The notes below the pieces were generated by a model. It was not told where the DNA came from, did no database searches, and worked only from the letters and a program-made list of their open reading frames with translations. Shown in pieces: positions 8,199 through 17,152 of a DNA stretch of 52,167 nucleotides (its first letter is position 1; each line of letters starts with the position of its first letter). This DNA is from JANQKX01 sp039028695 (GTDB lineage Bacteria; Pseudomonadota; Alphaproteobacteria; Kiloniellales; Kiloniellaceae): positions 1-52,167 of the forward strand of contig JBCCHN010000028.1 in the NCBI GenBank assembly GCA_039028695.1. Direction: 5' to 3'. A program made the position numbers and the translations under genes.

Positions 8199-10295
8199 AT
8201 GGGACGTGACCCCCGTTACGATGTTCTGTTTGAGCCGGTAAAGATTGGGCCGGTAACCGCGAAGAATCGATTCTATCAGGCGCCCCACTGCAATGGCATG
8301 GGCCGCAGCTTTCCCTCGAGCATGGCCGCCATGCGCGGTGTAAAGGCCGAGGGCGGTTGGGCCGTTGTGTCCACTGAGCAGATTGATATCCATCCGTCCA
8401 GCGACATAACGCCGGCCACCGAAGGGCGCATGTGGTCTGACCAGGACATTCCCTATCTGGCCCGAATGTGCGATGCTGTGCATGAACACGGCGCCCTGGC
8501 CTCCATCGAGCCGGTCCATAATGGTTACATCGCGGCCAACCTCTATAGCCGCGAAGTGCCGCTGTTTCCCACCCACATTCCAGCGGGCTACGGCAGCAGC
8601 ACGCCGCTCCAGGCCCGCGCCATGGACAAGGCGGATATCCGAGACTATCGCCGCTGGCATCTTGACGCAGTGAAGCGGGCCAAGCGCGCCGGCTTCGATA
8701 TCGTGTGTTGCTATGCCGCGCATAACCTTTCAATCGCGGGCATGTTTATGCTCCATCGCTACAATTTCCGCACCGACGAATACGGCGGCAGCCTGGAAAA
8801 CCGTGTGCGCCTCTTTCGGGAAATCATCGAGGATGCCAAGGAAGCGGTTGGCGACACCATGGGTGTGATCGTGCGTTTTGCGGTTGAAGAGCTCATGGGC
8901 AAGGCCGGCCTGGAGCATCATAAGGAGGGCCGCGAGATCGTCGAAATGCTGGCGGAGTTGCCGGACTTGTGGGACGTTAATGTTTCGGACTGGGCCAACG
9001 ACAGCGCCACCAGCCGCTTTGCCGAGGAAGGTTTTCAAGAGCCCTTCATCGATTGGGTCAAATCGGTGACCAGCAAGCCGGTCGTGGCCGTGGGGCGTTA
9101 TACCTCACCAGACCGAATGGTGTCCCTCATTAATCGCGGGGTCTTAGATATGATCGGTGCGGCACGTCCCTCGATTGCCGACCCCTTCTTGCCGAAAAAG
9201 ATAGAAGAGGGCCGGATTGAGGACATTCGCGAGTGCATTGGTTGCAACATCTGTGTTGCCTGGGACAACATGCAGGCGCCCATGCGTTGCACTCAAAATC
9301 CCACTAAAGGCGAGGAATGGCGCAGGGGCTGGCACCCCGAGGCCATCGCGCCAAAAGCCGACGACGGTACGGTTCTCGTGGTCGGAGCGGGTCCAGCCGG
9401 CCTGGAGGCGGCCCTTGCCGCCGGCCGCCGCGGCTATAATGTGGTGCTTGCTGAAGCCGCCACGGAACTAGGCGGGCGTGTGTCCCGGGAAAGCCGTCTG
9501 CCGGGCCTGAATGCTTGGGCGCGAGTACGGGATTACCGCACCTATCAGCTGTCACAGATGGCCAACGTGGATGTTTATCTCGACAGCCGATTGAGCGCGC
9601 ATCAGGTGCGCAGTTTCGGGGCGGCACACGTTGCCATCGCCACTGGTGCTCATTGGCGTCGCGACGGTTACGGCCGCCACCACCATTTTCCAATCCCCGG
9701 GGCCGACGGCCAGCAGGTGCTGAGCCCTGATGACATCATGTCCGGCCAGAACCCCGGCGGCACCGTCGTGGTTTATGACGACGATCACTACTATATGGGC
9801 TCGGTCATCGCCGAGCAGTTAATTGCGATGGGCAACAAGGTGATCTTTGTAACCACCGCCAGCGAAGTGGCTGCCTGGACCCATGCGACGCTGGAACAGC
9901 ATCGCATTCATATGCGGCTGCTTGACGTGGGGGCGGAGATCGTGACCGCCCAGCTCCTGCAGTCGGTCGATGCGGGCGCCGTGACCATGGCATGTATCTA
10001 CGCTGGGCGGCCGCAACCCATCGAGGCCGATGCTATTGTCATGGTCACCTCGCGCCGTCCGGATGACGGCATTTATTACGACCTTGCGGCGGATGCGGAT
10101 AGCCTTCGCGAGGCTGGTATCCAAACCCTCAGGCGGATCGGCGATTGCCATGGCCCGGCAACGATCGCGGCCGCGGTTTATGAGGGTCATCGTTTCGCCC
10201 GAGAACTCGGCGAAGATCCTGCGGACATCTCCTTCAAGCGTGAACTGACCGAACTGGCGCCCGGCTTTCAGGTGCCGACCGGCCTAGGCACTTGA
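8199..10295 (+). CDS. Trimethylamine-dehydrogenase-family iron-sulfur flavoprotein
   Basis: The 698-aa protein is full length for the TMADH/DMADH/histamine-dehydrogenase family: an N-terminal OYE-like FMN barrel, a 4Fe-4S site, then an ADP/FAD-type domain. C31 in FYQAPHC matches the cysteine that carries 6-S-cysteinyl-FMN in TMADH. The 4Fe-4S ligands are C346, C349, C352 and C364, followed by TQNPTKGEEWRRGWHPE. VLVVGAGPAGLEAA marks the third domain. Q61 replaces the substrate-pocket tyrosine of TMADH (Y60), the change I recall in dimethylamine dehydrogenase, so a secondary amine is more likely than trimethylamine. Dimethylglycine (DgcA) and N-methylproline demethylases belong to the same family and remain possible. 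GGGAGGAAGT precedes the ATG. Confidence 0.88.
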   Translation: MGRDPRYDVLFEPVKIGPVTAKNRFYQAPHCNGMGRSFPSSMAAMRGVKAEGGWAVVSTEQIDIHPSSDITPATEGRMWSDQDIPYLARMCDAVHEHGALASIEPVHNGYIAANLYSREVPLFPTHIPAGYGSSTPLQARAMDKADIRDYRRWHLDAVKRAKRAGFDIVCCYAAHNLSIAGMFMLHRYNFRTDEYGGSLENRVRLFREIIEDAKEAVGDTMGVIVRFAVEELMGKAGLEHHKEGREIVEMLAELPDLWDVNVSDWANDSATSRFAEEGFQEPFIDWVKSVTSKPVVAVGRYTSPDRMVSLINRGVLDMIGAARPSIADPFLPKKIEEGRIEDIRECIGCNICVAWDNMQAPMRCTQNPTKGEEWRRGWHPEAIAPKADDGTVLVVGAGPAGLEAALAAGRRGYNVVLAEAATELGGRVSRESRLPGLNAWARVRDYRTYQLSQMANVDVYLDSRLSAHQVRSFGAAHVAIATGAHWRRDGYGRHHHFPIPGADGQQVLSPDDIMSGQNPGGTVVVYDDDHYYMGSVIAEQLIAMGNKVIFVTTASEVAAWTHATLEQHRIHMRLLDVGAEIVTAQLLQSVDAGAVTMACIYAGRPQPIEADAIVMVTSRRPDDGIYYDLAADADSLREAGIQTLRRIGDCHGPATIAAAVYEGHRFARELGEDPADISFKRELTELAPGFQVPTGLGT

Positions 10296-10395
10296 TTAAG
10301 GCGAAGGGTGGCGTCTTCCATGGCGAGTCCGAAATCGCGGGTAGGAACGCTGCCGCTTTCGATGGGTCGGGCAACGTGGGCTAAATTTTCAAGTA

Positions 10396-10659
10396 ATGGG
10401 GTATGTCGCCAGGCAATACAGTGGCGTGCTGCAAAAGCAGTTTGATGCATGGCATTTAACAGCCAGCGAGCAAGACATCGTTATTTGCATGTTAAAGAGG
10501 CTGCCTTTTCGCGAAATAGCGGAACTGCGGCAAACGCGCGAGAAAACCGTGCGCCAACAAGCGTCGTCCGTTTATCGAAAGGCCGGGTTGACCAGCCGGC
10601 ACGAGCTGGCCGCATGGTTTTTCGAGGGTATCTTAGAACCGCAGACGGCTGATCATTAG
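10396..10659 (+). CDS. Short LuxR-type helix-turn-helix regulator
   Basis: An 87-aa protein that is essentially only the GerE/LuxR DNA-binding domain. It shows WHLTASEQDIV, FREIAELRQTREKTVRQQASSVYRKAGLTSRHELAAWFFEGIL. No receiver, PAS or membrane domain precedes it: upstream in the same frame there is a stop at 10342. It lies 100 bases after the TMADH-like gene on the same strand, so it could regulate that gene or be co-transcribed with it. Confidence 0.8.
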   Translation: MGYVARQYSGVLQKQFDAWHLTASEQDIVICMLKRLPFREIAELRQTREKTVRQQASSVYRKAGLTSRHELAAWFFEGILEPQTADH

Positions 10660-10690
10660 GGCTGAACAAAGGTTTCAGATAAGAAAAAAA

Positions 10691-11485
10691 CTAGGGTTTG
10701 CGGGCCCTAAGATGGGTCGGCCTGAGTTCGCCCTGATCCAGGACCACGATCATCTTTTTCCAAACGTCAACCTGGCGGTCCAAAAACTGTTTCCCCACGC
10801 TGGACTGCAGGCCTTGATGCAATACACCCGTCAGGTTCTCCAGCTCTCGGCGCGACTCTTGTCGATACCAGGCGTTTCGGTCCAGGATTTCAATCTCTTT
10901 GAATCCCGCGGCTTCGAGGCCGGCCGCATAGACCTCTGCGGAGGCAAGTCCAAAGTCCAATCCTTCGGCCGAGACATAGGCTTTCATTTCCGGTGACGGC
11001 TCACCCGCATAGCCGGCTAGCCAATCGCTAGCGGCGAACAAGCCGCCGGGTTTCAGGCAGCGGAAGATATCTTTCGCCAAGGCATGCTTGTCGGCGATGT
11101 GGATAATGGCATCCTTGCTGAACACCATATCAAGACTACCGTCCTCGACCGGCAGCGGCCCGGGCTCAACCAGCTTGAAGTTTATCTTTGTTGAAGCATC
11201 GGCGCTCGCGGCCAGCTTTTTGCAGGCCTCTATGAGGTTCTCTTCGATGTCGAAACCGGTGATATCTTTAACGCCATAACGCTTGGCAATATGAAGGGTC
11301 GCGCCGCCGATACCGCACCCCAGGTCCAAGACGGAAAGACCGGTAAGATCGAGCCCTTGCAGCACCCGGTCCACCTCGTCGGTGCCGCCCGGTGATAAAA
11401 ACCCGACCCCCCAGACCGCTTCCAGCACGGCAATCAGATCATCATCATATTCCAGTTCCGTTTCGGTTTGCGTTTCCGTGGTCAT
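10691..11485 (-). CDS. SAM-dependent methyltransferase, phosphoethanolamine N-methyltransferase-like
   Basis: The 264-aa class I methyltransferase has motif I VLDLGCGIGGATLHIA, an acidic strand ITGFDIEENL, the DGSLDMVFSKDAIIHIADK segment typical of PMT-like enzymes, and CLKPGGLFAASDWL. Proteins of this type methylate phosphoethanolamine or related small amines. I chose the ATG at 11485 (MTTETQTE). An ATG at 11515 is also in frame and would overlap the end of the lipoprotein gene. The open frame runs on upstream only because of the repetitive tail of that gene. It follows the lipoprotein gene on the same strand within about 20 bases and probably shares its transcript. Confidence 0.82.
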   Translation of the reverse strand: MTTETQTETELEYDDDLIAVLEAVWGVGFLSPGGTDEVDRVLQGLDLTGLSVLDLGCGIGGATLHIAKRYGVKDITGFDIEENLIEACKKLAASADASTKINFKLVEPGPLPVEDGSLDMVFSKDAIIHIADKHALAKDIFRCLKPGGLFAASDWLAGYAGEPSPEMKAYVSAEGLDFGLASAEVYAAGLEAAGFKEIEILDRNAWYRQESRRELENLTGVLHQGLQSSVGKQFLDRQVDVWKKMIVVLDQGELRPTHLRARKP

Positions 11486-11504
11486 GTCGCGATCCGGTTC
11501 TTTG

Positions 11505-12065
11505 TTACCATCCATAGCGATAGCCGAAACCGAAACTGGAGCCACCGCCATAGCGGCCGTAGCGATAGCCGTAGCCATAGTAGGGGCCCCCATAACCATA
11601 GCCGTATCGATAGCGCGGGTAATAGGGATAGGGGCGCCGAGCGTACTCGCGCCCGTCAGCCCCCAGGCGCAGATCGGAAAGGGCACTGGTAAGGGTTTCA
11701 TAATTGGCGCTCGACCAGCTGCCGTCCGCATCCCGGCAGGCCCGATCATAGGCGGTGGTGGTCACATCGCCCACACCCAGGGTTTGGCGAAAGTTGCGGC
11801 AGGGGCGGCTGGGGTCGTCATCGAAGGTGGCGGTAGGTGTGACACTGCCCACATGGCCGCTGGTCTCGTTTTCCCAGTTCGTACTCTCACCGATTTTGTT
11901 AAACTCCAAGGCATCGGTCGTCGCCTGCACAATCAGCTGCCGGTCGAAGTCAGTCAATTGATCGCCGGTTCGCGTGTAGCTTGAGCTGCAGGCGCTCAGC
12001 AGCAAGCCGCCCGCGACGATCAGTCCGAAGCCTGTACTTTTTACCAGCATCTTGTTCTTCGACAT
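11505..12065 (-). CDS. Lipoprotein, 17-kDa surface-antigen type with Gly/Tyr-rich tail
   Basis: A signal peptide ends in the lipobox LLLSAC (C26). The middle part, with LEFNKIGESTNWEN, PSRPCRNFRQTL and AYDRACRDADGSWS, matches the rickettsial 17-kDa/RT0821-Lpp0805-type outer-membrane lipoproteins. From about residue 143 the protein turns into a Tyr/Gly/Arg tail (YRYGYGYGGPYYGYGY and similar), which is unlike the usual family end. Such tails are seen in surface or matrix proteins. It is the first gene of a probable two-gene unit with the methyltransferase. Confidence 0.82.
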   Translation of the reverse strand: MSKNKMLVKSTGFGLIVAGGLLLSACSSSYTRTGDQLTDFDRQLIVQATTDALEFNKIGESTNWENETSGHVGSVTPTATFDDDPSRPCRNFRQTLGVGDVTTTAYDRACRDADGSWSSANYETLTSALSDLRLGADGREYARRPYPYYPRYRYGYGYGGPYYGYGYRYGRYGGGSSFGFGYRYGW

Positions 12066-12354
12066 CTTTGCCTTGCCTCTCTTCCCGAAATCCCAAGGCC
12101 TCCATTTCCCATGAGAATGGCCCCCATGTCCGAAATGTCAAATCACGACTATTTGGCAAGCGGCGTATTCAGTGGCAGTCGACAAATTCTCATCTGATCT
12201 TGTTAAAAATCAGACAGCGGGCCACCTATGTGAAGCTCTTATTGATGCATTCGAGTAGAGTTATGAATTCGGGCTGGGGCAGAGCGCCCATGGACAGCCC
12301 CCATCCAGGCCTTTATCTTCTTTGACGCACAGAAAACGGTTGTCTGGTATCGGC

Positions 12355-13203
12355 ATGAATAGCGACTTCCATCACATCGACGTACGGCCCTTGACCGGAG
12401 CTCTGGGGGCGGAAATATTTGGCGTCGATTTATCAAAAGATCTGGATGAGGGCTGCTTTGACGAGATCAAGCGTGCCTTTGCGGACCATAGCGTGATCTT
12501 TTTCCGCGATCAGGTCATCACCCCCGAACAGCACATCGCCTTTGCCCAGCGTTGGGGGGCGATCAACGTCAATCGCTTTTTCGAGGCCCATGCCGACTAC
12601 CCCATGATCGCGGTGGTGCGCAAAGAGGCCGATCAGGCGAAAAACATCGGTGGCATGTGGCACGCCGACCACTCCTATGATCAAGAGCCTGCCCTGGGCT
12701 CGGCACTCTATGCCTGCGAGGTGCCAGACGTTGGGGGCGATACCCTCTTTGCCTCCATGTACCATGCCTACGAGAGCCTATCCGACGGCATGAAATCCCT
12801 CTTGTCCGGCCTCAACGCGGTTCACTCCAGCCGCCATGTTTTTGGCCCCGAGACGGTGGAAGAGGGGGAAGAGCCCCGCTTTCGTAATGCGGACCTTGCG
12901 GTCCAGGATTCCGTTCACCCAGTGATCATTCGCCATCCGGATACGGGGCGCCAGGCGCTTTATGTCAATCCGGACTTCACGGTGAGGTTCGAGGACTGGA
13001 CCAAGGAGGAATCCCAACCCCTTTTGGATTACCTCTATCAGCACGCGGCCCGACCCGAATTCACCGCCCGTTTTCGCTGGCAAAAGGGCTCGCTCGCCCT
13101 GTGGGACAATCGGGCGACCTGGCACTATGCGATCAATGACTACCCCGGCGCGCGGCGGGTCATGCACCGCATCACCATCGACGGCGGGCCGCTTGGGGCA
13201 TAG
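12355..13203 (+). CDS. TauD/TfdA-family 2-oxoglutarate dioxygenase
   Basis: A non-haem iron, 2-oxoglutarate-dependent dioxygenase of 282 aa. Iron ligands are visible as H103-A-D105 (in GMWHADHSYD) and a distal H257 (in RATWHYAIND), with R268 placed to bind 2-oxoglutarate. The N-terminal IDVRPLTGALGAEIFGVDL is a family hallmark. The ATG at 12355 is preferred; the open frame before it begins with TTG and is not conserved-looking. Substrates in this family range from taurine to aromatic ethers and quaternary amines, and no neighbour decides between them. Confidence 0.85.
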   Translation: MNSDFHHIDVRPLTGALGAEIFGVDLSKDLDEGCFDEIKRAFADHSVIFFRDQVITPEQHIAFAQRWGAINVNRFFEAHADYPMIAVVRKEADQAKNIGGMWHADHSYDQEPALGSALYACEVPDVGGDTLFASMYHAYESLSDGMKSLLSGLNAVHSSRHVFGPETVEEGEEPRFRNADLAVQDSVHPVIIRHPDTGRQALYVNPDFTVRFEDWTKEESQPLLDYLYQHAARPEFTARFRWQKGSLALWDNRATWHYAINDYPGARRVMHRITIDGGPLGA

Positions 13204-13244
13204 CCTCTATGGGCATCGGGGCGCCTTGGCGCCTTAGAGTGGCG

Positions 13245-14138
13245 CTATTGACAAGCTGAATTCAGCAAGAACAGATTTTCGTCGTAGGCATTCAAGCAGG
13301 CTACATCGCCGAAGGCGTTGTCTGGGTCAAAGGGGGTGGCGATTTCCGTGTTCACCACGTTGATCCGCGCATTCTGCTGGGCGAAAAAGGCGACCTGCCC
13401 GCTGATGACGCGAGAATCCCGCACCGACATGAAAGAATCCGCACGGGCCAGCACTGCCGAGTTGACAGTAGACAAGTTAGCGGGAGCAATGGCGGTCACG
13501 GACCTTAGGCTGGTGCGTTCGCCAACACCCGAGATGGCGATGACGGGCTGGAACTGTGAACCACCCAAATTTTCGACCGTAATGGAGCGCAGTTCCGAGG
13601 GGCTCACCAACTCGACCACACCTTGGTTCTCGCTGTTGCGGTTGCCCCGGATGCGGGTGATGCCTTCGCCAGAGCCCTGGATGTCCACATAACGCTTGGT
13701 GCGTACGGTGCGATTCCCGCAGTCATAGCGCCCCGGCTCGACAATGACCAAAAAGGGATTGGTTGGGCTGCTGTCGGTAATGCTGTCCAGAGCTTGGATC
13801 AGATCCGTGCAGTTATCCTGCGCATTGGGGCCCTCGGGCCGGACGACGATGGTTTGCATAAAAACCGCGTCGGGCGCCAGGACCCGATTGGTGACGCTGT
13901 CCGAGGCCAAGCTGCCGGAGCGAATACCACGGCTTCTAATCTTTCGGTTGGTTACTGCTTCGTCCTCCAAGCGACTGGCGTTCACCGCGCCGGGTGCAAT
14001 ATTGCGTGTGCTGACGCAGCCTGCGCAGTTCAAATCGGTGGCGGTTTGCGCGGCCGCCGGCCCGCCCACCAGGAGTGCGGCCGCCAGCAAAAAGAGGAAA
14101 GCCAAACCCCAATTTCCAATACTCAATCTACCTGACAT
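13245..14138 (-). CDS. Secreted right-handed beta-helix-like protein
   Basis: The 297-aa product starts with a signal peptide that ends in GGPAAAQTA (about residue 30). Residues 40-95 contain repeated AV-(T/N)-N/S-R/K-type units (NIAPGAVNASRLEDEAVTNR and similar). Then come TNPFLVIVEPGRYDCGNRTV and YVDIQGSGEGITRIRGN, which are typical of pectin-lyase-like parallel beta-helices. The rungs continue to the end (SITVENLGG, LRSVTAIAP, FMSVRDSRVIS). I cannot name a substrate. It stands alone and converges with the TauD gene. Confidence 0.75.
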   Translation of the reverse strand: MSGRLSIGNWGLAFLFLLAAALLVGGPAAAQTATDLNCAGCVSTRNIAPGAVNASRLEDEAVTNRKIRSRGIRSGSLASDSVTNRVLAPDAVFMQTIVVRPEGPNAQDNCTDLIQALDSITDSSPTNPFLVIVEPGRYDCGNRTVRTKRYVDIQGSGEGITRIRGNRNSENQGVVELVSPSELRSITVENLGGSQFQPVIAISGVGERTSLRSVTAIAPANLSTVNSAVLARADSFMSVRDSRVISGQVAFFAQQNARINVVNTEIATPFDPDNAFGDVACLNAYDENLFLLNSACQ

Positions 14139-14296
14139 GACGCTATCTCCCTGGGCCGATGGCCTCTTTAAAATTTAATTCAAAATTGATTTTGCCATTA
14201 AAATCAATGCCTGTCATCAATGCCTTTATCTAAAATGATAACTTGATGTCGACGCCAAAGAGCCCCATCCTAAAGGCGCGGAAAAGGGGGATTTTT

Positions 14297-15871
14297 ATGG
14301 TTAAGCAAATTGAGCAGTGGTCCATTGCTAAGCCCATTGCCGCCGGCAAAAGCGGTGTGGTGGCCGCCCAACATGCGGGCGCGGCCCAAATCGGCGCCGA
14401 TATTTTGGCCGCGGGCGGCAATGCGGTTGACGCGGCCGTGGCCACCGCCTGTGCCCTATCGGTGCTCGAGCCTTGGATGAGCGGCTTGGGCGGCGGCGGC
14501 TATATGGTGGTTTATTTGGCTGCCGAAAAGCGTTGCCAAGTGATCGACTTTGGCATGATCGCACCTCGCCAACTGGACCCGGCTGCATTCCCTTTGATCG
14601 AGGGTGCGGCGGGTGTGGATGACGATCTCTTCGGTTGGCCTGCGGTCGTCGAAGACCGCAACTTGCATGGCCCCCTTTCCATTGCCGTTCCTGGCTCCGT
14701 CGAGGGGCTGGGATTGGCGATCGATCGCTTTGGCCGCATGCCCTGGGCCGAAGTGTTGCAGCCGGCGGTTGAGCTGGCGCGCGTCGGTCACCCCATGTCT
14801 TTTTGGAGCACATTGAAAATCTGCGACGAGGCCGCGGCGCTGGCCTGCTATTCGGCGGCGCGGGATCGTTACCTGCCCGGCGGTCTGCCGCCCATCGCTT
14901 ATTTGGACAGCACCAACCACCTGCCCATGCACGATATGGCGGCGACTCTCGATCACTTGGCACGGGCCGGCCATCGGGATTTCTACGAGGGGGATCTGGC
15001 GACCTCGATCCTGCGGGACTTGGCGGCGGTGGGTACGCCCATCACGGCCGAAGACCTCGCCGGCTATCGAGCCCACCTGGCCGACCCGCTAGTCTGCGAG
15101 CGCGGTGAGGTTCGCTATCACCTGCCGCCGGGCCTGACCGCCGGACCGACCTTTGCCGAGGCGCTGGCGTTGCTGCCGCCCCAATCGTCATTGGAGAGCG
15201 CGGCCTACCTGGGCTTCGCCCGTGCCCTGACCCAAGCCTACGAGAGTCGCCTTGCGCGCATGGGCCATGATGGGGACCAGGCCGGGCAGGGCTGCACCAC
15301 CCACCTTTGCATTGCCGACGAGGCGGGGAATTTGGTGGCCTTGACCAATACCCTGTTATCCCTTTTCGGATCCAAAATCCTGCTGCCGGAAAGCGGCATC
15401 ATGATGAACAACGGGATCATGTGGTTTGATCCCCGGCCGGGCCGACCCAATTCCATGGCACCGGGCGCGCGTCCCCTGTGCAATATGTGCCCTTTGGTGG
15501 CGACCCGAATAGATACGGCTCGGGGCGAGGAACCTTGGTTTGCCATGGGGGCTTCGGGCGGGCGCCGCATTCTGCCTGCGGTCTTTCAGGGGGCATCCTT
15601 CCTGAGCGATGCCGGCCTTTCTCTCGAGGCAGCGGCCCATCAGCCCCGGTTGAACGTGGATGGACGACCCCTGGTCGAAGCGGATGCCAGATTGGCGCCG
15701 GAGACGCTGGAGGATTTAGCGCGCGAGTTTACCCTCTGGCCCGTCGAGGCTCAGGCCTCGCCCAACCGTTTTGCCAACCTGCAAGTGGCCCTGATCGATT
15801 GGGACGCAGACCTCCCGTTCCAAGGCGCGACCCAAATTCGTTTGCCCGTGGCGGGGGCTGTAGCAATCTAA
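14297..15871 (+). CDS. ggt: Gamma-glutamyltransferase family protein
   Basis: Cleaves gamma-glutamyl bonds of glutathione or gamma-glutamyl amines; autoprocessed into two subunits. The 524-aa protein has the usual length. The N-terminal AAGGNAVDAAVATACALSVLEPWMSGLGGGGYM motif region is intact (about 40-75). The processing site is G332-C-T334-T-H, where T334 would be the new N-terminus and nucleophile. The substrate-side NTLLSLFG and PGARPL(C) segments follow. I chose the ATG at 14297, which has AGGGGGA upstream. No export signal is obvious, so a cytoplasmic or acylase-like member is possible. Confidence 0.85.
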   Translation: MVKQIEQWSIAKPIAAGKSGVVAAQHAGAAQIGADILAAGGNAVDAAVATACALSVLEPWMSGLGGGGYMVVYLAAEKRCQVIDFGMIAPRQLDPAAFPLIEGAAGVDDDLFGWPAVVEDRNLHGPLSIAVPGSVEGLGLAIDRFGRMPWAEVLQPAVELARVGHPMSFWSTLKICDEAAALACYSAARDRYLPGGLPPIAYLDSTNHLPMHDMAATLDHLARAGHRDFYEGDLATSILRDLAAVGTPITAEDLAGYRAHLADPLVCERGEVRYHLPPGLTAGPTFAEALALLPPQSSLESAAYLGFARALTQAYESRLARMGHDGDQAGQGCTTHLCIADEAGNLVALTNTLLSLFGSKILLPESGIMMNNGIMWFDPRPGRPNSMAPGARPLCNMCPLVATRIDTARGEEPWFAMGASGGRRILPAVFQGASFLSDAGLSLEAAAHQPRLNVDGRPLVEADARLAPETLEDLAREFTLWPVEAQASPNRFANLQVALIDWDADLPFQGATQIRLPVAGAVAI

Positions 15872-16003
15872 GGCGTGGAATTGCTTTTTTGGAAAAGGGG
15901 ACCACGGCCCGGTCCTTTGAACACCATTTAATGCCCTCAGAGCAGTGCCGTAAGACGCCGAGGAACCCTTTGGCCTTTGACCTTTCTGCCGGGTTGGTGA
16001 CAG

Positions 16004-16168
16004 GTGACGACGGCATCCTTCCCCGCCCTCATTAGCCAACGGGGTGCGCTTAAATGCGGGCAAGGGGAAGACCAATTCTATGCCTATCCGGATGAATGCC
16101 TCGAGGTCTGGCGTGGCCGCCACGTTCTCTTTGACCGTCAAGACCTCGCGAACGCCCGGTGGTCTTGA
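16004..16168 (+). CDS. Possible small protein of 54 residues
   Basis: Not recognised. A GTG-started frame (after a stop at 15998) reads to TGA at 16166 and has a protein-like composition, with the segment YAYPDECLEVWRGRHVLF followed by DRQDLANAR. It fills most of the otherwise empty 370-base gap between the gamma-glutamyltransferase and the DJ-1-like gene. There is no clear ribosome site. Confidence 0.35.
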   Translation: MTTASFPALISQRGALKCGQGEDQFYAYPDECLEVWRGRHVLFDRQDLANARWS

Positions 16169-16238
16169 CAGACTCTGGTGACAAAAGCTCCTTTTGAGGC
16201 GCGCCAATCGCCAGGTACTTTTATAGGGCGTCAAGACC

Positions 16239-16850
16239 TTGCAAATTGCCATCCTTACCTTGGACGGATTTAACGAGCTGGATTGCTTTCTGGCTTTGGA
16301 CCTTCTCAACCGAGCGGGGGAAGCGGGGGTATCCGCCTTTTTGGCGGGACCTTCCCGGCAGGTGACCTCCATGAATGGGGTAACGGTTGACCTGCAAGGG
16401 GATATGAGGCGCCTTGCCGCGGCGGACGGGGTTATCATCGGACCGAGTATGCGAGCACGCGACTTCGCGGCCGATGGGGATTTTGTCGATGCCTTGCCGT
16501 TGGACCCGGGGCGTCAACTTATCGGCGCTCAGTCTTCCGGTGCCTTGCTGCTGTGCAAAAAAGGCTTCTTGCAGGGTTTTGCTGTTACATCCGATCTAAA
16601 GACCAAACCTTGGCTCGAGGCCCTGGGCCAAACGGTGGTCGAGCGGCCGCTGCTGGTTACAGGCGCCATCGCCACCACCGGCGGTTCCCTGTCCGCCCAA
16701 TACTTGAGCGCCTGGTTCTTGCTGCGCGCCGTTGGGCGCCAAGCGGCCTTAAACGCGCTGGCGGACGCTGCGCCGGTCGGCGAATCGCCGGACTATGAAA
16801 AAAAGCTTGTAGCCGTAGCCCAGGCGGCAGATCCCTCGTTGGGCAGCTAA
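16239..16850 (+). CDS. DJ-1/PfpI-family protein lacking the usual cysteine
   Basis: The 203-aa protein has the class I amidotransferase-like fold of DJ-1/PfpI: an opening IAILTLDGFNELDCFLALDLL, then ADGVIIGPS, then the elbow IGAQSSGALLLCKKGFLQG. At the nucleophile position (normally CxG) the sequence is S99-S-G101, so the catalytic cysteine is replaced by serine; C106 is nearby but in the following helix. The start is a TTG at 16239, with an AGGG about 10 bases before it. A regulatory or ligand-binding role is more likely than classical glyoxalase chemistry (inference). Confidence 0.75.
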   Translation: MQIAILTLDGFNELDCFLALDLLNRAGEAGVSAFLAGPSRQVTSMNGVTVDLQGDMRRLAAADGVIIGPSMRARDFAADGDFVDALPLDPGRQLIGAQSSGALLLCKKGFLQGFAVTSDLKTKPWLEALGQTVVERPLLVTGAIATTGGSLSAQYLSAWFLLRAVGRQAALNALADAAPVGESPDYEKKLVAVAQAADPSLGS

Positions 16851-16871
16851 CGGCAGTCCCATTGATCCGAC

Positions 16872-17084
16872 TTAGCGCCCTCGGTGATGCCGGTGGTGTA
16901 GGAACCGGGGATGATCACAGGTCTGGCGCAAATCCCAATAGGCTTGGCTATCCGCGTTCAGGGCAGGTTGATCGATACAGTTTTCCGGGGCGTAAAAGCG
17001 GTTGGCGCTATCGCCTTGATCCGCGGCGCAGGCGCCAAGACCGAGCAGCAGCGATGCCATGATGAGGTGTTTAAATTTCGACAT
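16872..17084 (-). CDS. Small putative lipoprotein
   Basis: A 70-aa product with an N-terminal basic start, a hydrophobic core and the lipobox LGLGAC (C19). The mature part has two further cysteines (in PENCIDQP and RQTCDHP) and a His/Arg-rich end. It is not a family I know. AGGATT lies about 12 bases before the ATG. It sits alone between the DJ-1-like gene and the SDR gene. Confidence 0.55.
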   Translation of the reverse strand: MSKFKHLIMASLLLGLGACAADQGDSANRFYAPENCIDQPALNADSQAYWDLRQTCDHPRFLHHRHHRGR

Positions 17085-17152
17085 GATTTACTTTAACAAT
17101 CCTAGCAGGATCCGTCATATCAAGACATCGGGAGCGGCAAGTGAAGAGGCCG

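Noticed and set aside
11486..11749. Upstream extension of the methyltransferase frame by 88 codons
   Set aside because: It lies inside the repetitive Tyr/Gly tail of the lipoprotein gene and reads as low-complexity Ala/Ile/Pro/Thr; the methyltransferase domain begins after 11485.
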